This document shows, piece after piece, positions 60,390 through 64,000 of a stretch of 64,000 bases of DNA. The position numbers and the translations under genes are program-made. The stretch comes from Cloeon dipterum. Lineage: Eukaryota; Arthropoda; Insecta; Ephemeroptera; Baetidae. The notes under the pieces were generated by a model. The model was given only the letters and a program-made list of their open reading frames with translations, was not told the origin of the DNA and ran no database searches. Location: NCBI RefSeq assembly GCF_949628265.1, contig NC_088787.1, positions 1,230,501 through 1,294,500 on the forward strand, written 5' to 3'. Within the stretch, counting starts at the first letter, position 1; every line of letters begins with the position of its first letter.

Positions 60390-61000
60390 TTCCTCTAATT
60401 ATGAGGAAAATGAAAGAACCGCTCTTATGGCCGCTCCTTTAATCTTATCTTATTTAAACAGTCAGCGTCAGGAGACGGCAAATATTATTTTACGCAATCT
60501 CGGAGGCTAAATTTGGGACGAAAAAATCCGCAATGATGTATGAAAAATAAAACATGAATTCCATTAATTTTTGCTGTGTTTTATCTATTCATTTTACTGA
60601 GCACTCTGCAAAAACAAACCATCTATACGTGCAAGGTAACTATAAAAATGGAGGAAGTTTGATTTACGGTGCAACAATGCCTATATAAAGTGCATAAAGT
60701 TATTTTTAAAGAACAAAACAACTTTTGAATGTGATAAGTTTTATTTGACGTGCAAGAACGCATAATTTCCAGTGAAAGAAGTTTTATTTAACAAATATCC
60801 ATTGATCAGACGCGCAGCTGCTCGGCGGATGCGGGCAGGATAGAGGAACGCACGTGTACACGAAAATTCAAAGAGCCGCTCTTATGCCTGCTCGGTTTAT
60901 CTTATCTTATTTGAACACCCAGCAGACGACAAGCATTATTTTATTACGTATGCTCGCTGGATTAATTTTACAAGGGAAATTTTTTTCTAATTTTGTACAA
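60390..61000. repeat. Dispersed repeat R4, two modules
   Basis: 60390-60620 and 60780-61000 share 'gccgctcttatg' and 'atcttatcttat' words and a '..cagacg.caa.cattatttta' stretch. The second closely matches 18300-18530. Confidence 0.6.
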
Positions 61001-61216
61001 AAATCAAAATATGAATCCCAATAATTCTTGCATTTTTTCCCTATTCAATTTCCCTGGAGCACTCCGTAAAATGCCCGATACATTAATTTTAAATTAACAG
61101 TCAATTATAATGGAAGAGTCATTATTTACTTTCTTTTTTCATTTAGCCTCGATGCTATGAAAACGATAACAAAGGAATAATACTTTTAGTTTTCAAGCGA
61201 CGGATATAATAAATTT

Positions 61217-61840
61217 CACCGGGGGCTAGATTAGCGATCTGTGTTAGTTTCCGCAGGTCAGAACTCAATATGGCGTCGAAATAGCCTCACTCACTATAGA
61301 TTTCAAGGTGCTTTAATTAACTTATAGTTTTTTTTAAATATTTGCCCATTTTGAAGCTGCGCAGTAAACTTGTGCGCATTGTAATAATGCGCAGTATGTT
61401 CAGATCACTTCAACATCTCACAGGGAGGCTGAAACTCAACACTGCGCATGCGTGACCTGAATTAAAATCTTTTGCGCAGTCGCAATTCCCACAGGGGGCC
61501 AGATTGCGATCTTTGTTGGTTTTTCCGCCAGTCAGAAGTCAAACTGGCGTCGAAATAATGGAGGCCAATCAGCAGAAGGTACAGCGGCCAATCAGAAGCG
61601 TCTAAGAGAGTTGTGCCGACTTAATAGTTTTATAATTTTGTTACATTATTTCCATTTGCCTGAGGTAACATCTAACGGTCGACTCGCCAATTATGGGCTA
61701 ATCAGCTGTTAGTTAAAAGGAACAACAACAAAAATATTCATCCTGCTGAAGCTATCATGATATTTTTACGTTTGTATCATTCCCGCCGCACTCAACCAGA
61801 TACGCCATATCTGACCATCACGTGAATCCGGCCCCCGGTG
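61217..61840. repeat. Putative TIR element with an internal copy of its own end
   Basis: The outer ends are caccgggggctagatta (left) and, in reverse complement, caccgggggccggattc (right). Starting at 61488, 'cacagggggccagattgcga' plus about 60 bases repeats the left end, including 'tggcgtcgaaata'. No ORF; no convincing target duplication. Probably a non-autonomous DNA transposon, perhaps two nested or one truncated. Confidence 0.5.
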
Positions 61841-61889
61841 ATAAGTTGCATATTCAATGGCTTTTGTACAGCCGCCGGGAACAAATGAA

Positions 61890-62280
61890 CCCTAAAAACA
61901 TTCCACCTACCTTATAGATGATCTCACATGTAGTCGGACGACTTGAGGAAATTTTCAGGGCAGCTGCCCTCACAATTTGAAGGGTGACCAACTCTCCGTC
62001 GCCGCTAGGATGTGCACACCCGCGACTCGCGAAAGCTGCTTCTCCTTGTGGGGTGCGTGCGGAGCGGCTGCCTGGCGATGCACCTCTCGCGAGTCACATG
62101 CACGCAGAAAGTGAGGCACCGCGGCTTCGCTCTCCTCACTATCAGCAATGTGTCAATATGAGGAGAAGAAAGAGCAGCCGCCGCGCACGAAAGTCTAAGA
62201 ACCGCTTGGTTAATCTTATCTTATCTGTCACCAGATGGTGAGCATCATTTTACCTTTCAGCTGTTTCTATGCCGAACATT
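61890..62280. repeat. R3 and R4 fragments
   Basis: 61900-62150 resembles the GC-rich half of R3 ('agtcgga', 'cagggcagctgccct', 'cgcgactcgcgaaagctg'). 62150-62280 resembles R4 ('gaggagaagaaagagca', 'gcgcacgaaa', 'ttaatcttatcttat'). Confidence 0.5.
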
Positions 62281-62619
62281 TCGCATTACGGTTTCACGCA
62301 CATAAAAAAAGATCCGGTAATTTAGTTGCAATTATCGCCAACAGCTTGATTGTAAAGAATAAAGTTTTAATGTTCCAATTGTAGTGTGTCTCCCCTCGTT
62401 CTTAAAAAACAAACGCATGTTTATCATGATCTTTTTGCTCGTTAGTTCAAGCAAACTCTTGTCCCTCTCGAGATTTTTCAGCCTAGTCTTGGTCAAATGT
62501 AGTTTCATCTTGTCATCCATGGTGGAAAATGTTCTTATGACTTTGATGAATAACAAACTGACAAAAACATTGCCATCATTGTAAAAATATTATTCTCTTT
62601 TTAAGGACCATGTAATTCT

Positions 62620-62870
62620 TTTTGTTATGCTTCTAACGTCTAAAAGACAATTCAAAGAGCAGATATCACGATTCGATATTTATGTTTCAAATTGTTATAT
62701 TTTTTTAGCAAAGATAGGATTCCAGGGTTTCACATTGAAATAAAAAGGTGTTGTTATTGTTACATAGTTTAATCAGTCTTATCTAAAAATTGCATGACTA
62801 AAACATGACGATCACAAAAGCAAAAAGCACTCTGTGATCAGGCAGAAATTCATTTTGTTATAAATATTAT
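62620..62870 (-). repeat. 3' flank shared by the two zinc-binding paralogues
   Basis: Matches about 46060-46290: 'tatgtttcaaattgttat', 'ttccagggtttc' and 'gatcaggcagaaattc' occur in the same order. This shows the two genes come from a segmental duplication that included downstream DNA. 62290-62620 has nothing recognised. Confidence 0.65.
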
Positions 62871-62872
62871 TA

Positions 62873-63930
62873 TTAAAGTTTCCAAATATGTTCATAAACG
62901 ATATGGTTGAAAATGGTTTGAAAATCGGTGAAGGTTCTGAAGCATAAGTCGAAGACGCAAACCGCGAGATTGCTGTGATGACGGATGACATGTCCTGCGA
63001 AATCTAGCTCCTGTGACACTTTGCCTTTGGCGAGACAAACTTTGCAAATCTCTTTGCAAGTTGCACTGTGAGCATCCATCTCTTCCAGTTTGAAGAATTT
63101 CTTGCAATTCCGTGGACATTGCACAACAAAACCAAACTTGTGAATGAATTCTAAATGCACAGAAAGTATTTCTCCGGGAATTTCTCTTTGGCATTCGCTG
63201 CACTGGACCGTATATTTCACGAATCCGACGAACTCGTCAGCATGAAGCCCTAGAGGCATCTGCATTATACATTGACAAATTCCATGCTAAAGAATTCACA
63301 TACCTTCGAACGACTCCATGAATTGTTCACTCGCTTTGATGAATTTCAAAACTCCCCTGCTGTATATCCTAGAAAAATTAATGGTGAAAAGGGTTATAGT
63401 GGCTTTATTTTTAAGAATTTTATATTTACTCTGTTCTCTGGAGGCAATAATGACAAACGTCGGCCGTTTCTTGTTTGCGGTAAATCTTGTTCCATGGGAC
63501 TATCCCAAGTTCCCAATAACACCAGGAACATTGTGGCACATTGTAATAATTATACATGAGACTCATTTCTCGGTCTCGATCCCATGAAGTAGTTTCAGAA
63601 AGCTTAAAATATTGTTGAGGCAGCGGGAAAACAGGTCTGGGAGGAAGCTGGAATCTCATGCGTGGAATTTGTACAAATGAGGGCCGGGGAACTGAAAAAT
63701 TCCGGTCTTTGAATTACAAAAGAAAATGTTTCTATACACGATAAACCTTACCTGGAAAATAATGGAGAAACATTACAGGCATTCCAGGAATTCCCGGGGG
63801 AGCTGAAAAATGCCGATCTTTAAATTAAAAAAAAAAAACGTTTCTATATGCAATAAACGTTACCTGGTAAATAATGGCGCAACATGGCAGGTCTACATCC
63901 GATCGGCATTCCAGGAATTGTCGGGGGAGC
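62873..63930 (-). CDS. Partial paralogue of the zinc-binding protein gene
   Basis: 3' exons of a gene that continues beyond the window. Exons 62873-63249 (C2H2-like fingers: VQCSECQREIPGE; CKKFFKLEEMDAHSATC), 63304-63368, 63430-63706 (CSWC ... CHYC) and 63752-63817 (HFSAPPGIPGMP) join in the same phases as at 46315-47596. A further copy of the Pro-rich exon ends at 63864 (PPTIPGMP). Its upstream acceptor is not in the expected place; an internal TTTTTCAG could serve instead. The 5' end is missing. Function unknown. Confidence 0.7.
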
Positions 63931-64000
63931 TGAAAAATGTGGTTTATTAAAAGATGAACCAAAATGTGTGGCGAAATTTACCTATATTATACCCTTGGAA

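Overview
This window reads as arthropod, most probably insect, nuclear DNA. The evidence is short introns (about 50-100 bp) with GT..AG borders, a Yellow/major-royal-jelly-type gene, a secreted multi-C-type-lectin-domain gene, an env-bearing Ty3/gypsy-type retrotransposon, and a dense background of non-coding dispersed repeats. Species cannot be assigned from sequence alone. Every confidently read host gene is on the minus strand. Exon coordinates were derived by hand from splice signals, reading phase and comparison of paralogues.

The most interesting content is a pair of paralogous giant genes, A (11015-17214) and B (49021-58076). Split across nine introns at matching phases (A has one fewer confirmed 5' exon), each encodes: (1) a caspase-like domain that keeps the catalytic His (SHG) and Cys (PCRG); (2) a second caspase-like domain with both catalytic residues lost; (3) a NACHT/STAND NTPase with Walker A, Walker B and a winged-helix signature; (4) a long C-terminal ankyrin array built from a repeating block of about 130 residues. 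The predicted proteins have 1,878 and 2,829 residues. In effect each is an NLR-like sensor with its own protease and a pseudo-protease in one chain. This is the best candidate for an undescribed system here.

Layout. 1-9.1 kb: nearly all dispersed repeats (families called R1-R7 here), with two weak orphan exons. 9.1-11 kb: no gene seen. 11.0-17.2 kb: gene A. 17.3-19.95 kb: repeats and a fold-back element. 19.95-30.59 kb: a complete Ty3/gypsy-like element on the minus strand (1,020-bp LTRs, gag, pol, env) inserted into an older R3 repeat, whose two halves now flank it. 30.6-35.1 kb: repeats. 35.6-37.0 kb: a tandem satellite with a 143-bp unit. 37.1-41.6 kb: the lectin gene. 43.9-45.4 kb: the yellow gene with an upstream non-coding exon and an E-box/CRE-like promoter motif. 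46.3-47.6 kb: a seven-exon zinc-binding protein gene. 49.0-58.1 kb: gene B. 58.6-62.3 kb: repeats and a TIR element. 62.9 kb to the right edge: a partial paralogue of the zinc-binding gene.

How the genes may work together (inference). Ankyrin arrays commonly bind proteins, NACHT domains oligomerise, and caspases are activated by proximity. Genes A and B therefore suggest ligand- or damage-induced assembly of a protease platform. The neighbouring lectin gene may be immune-related, but nothing in the sequence ties it to A or B.
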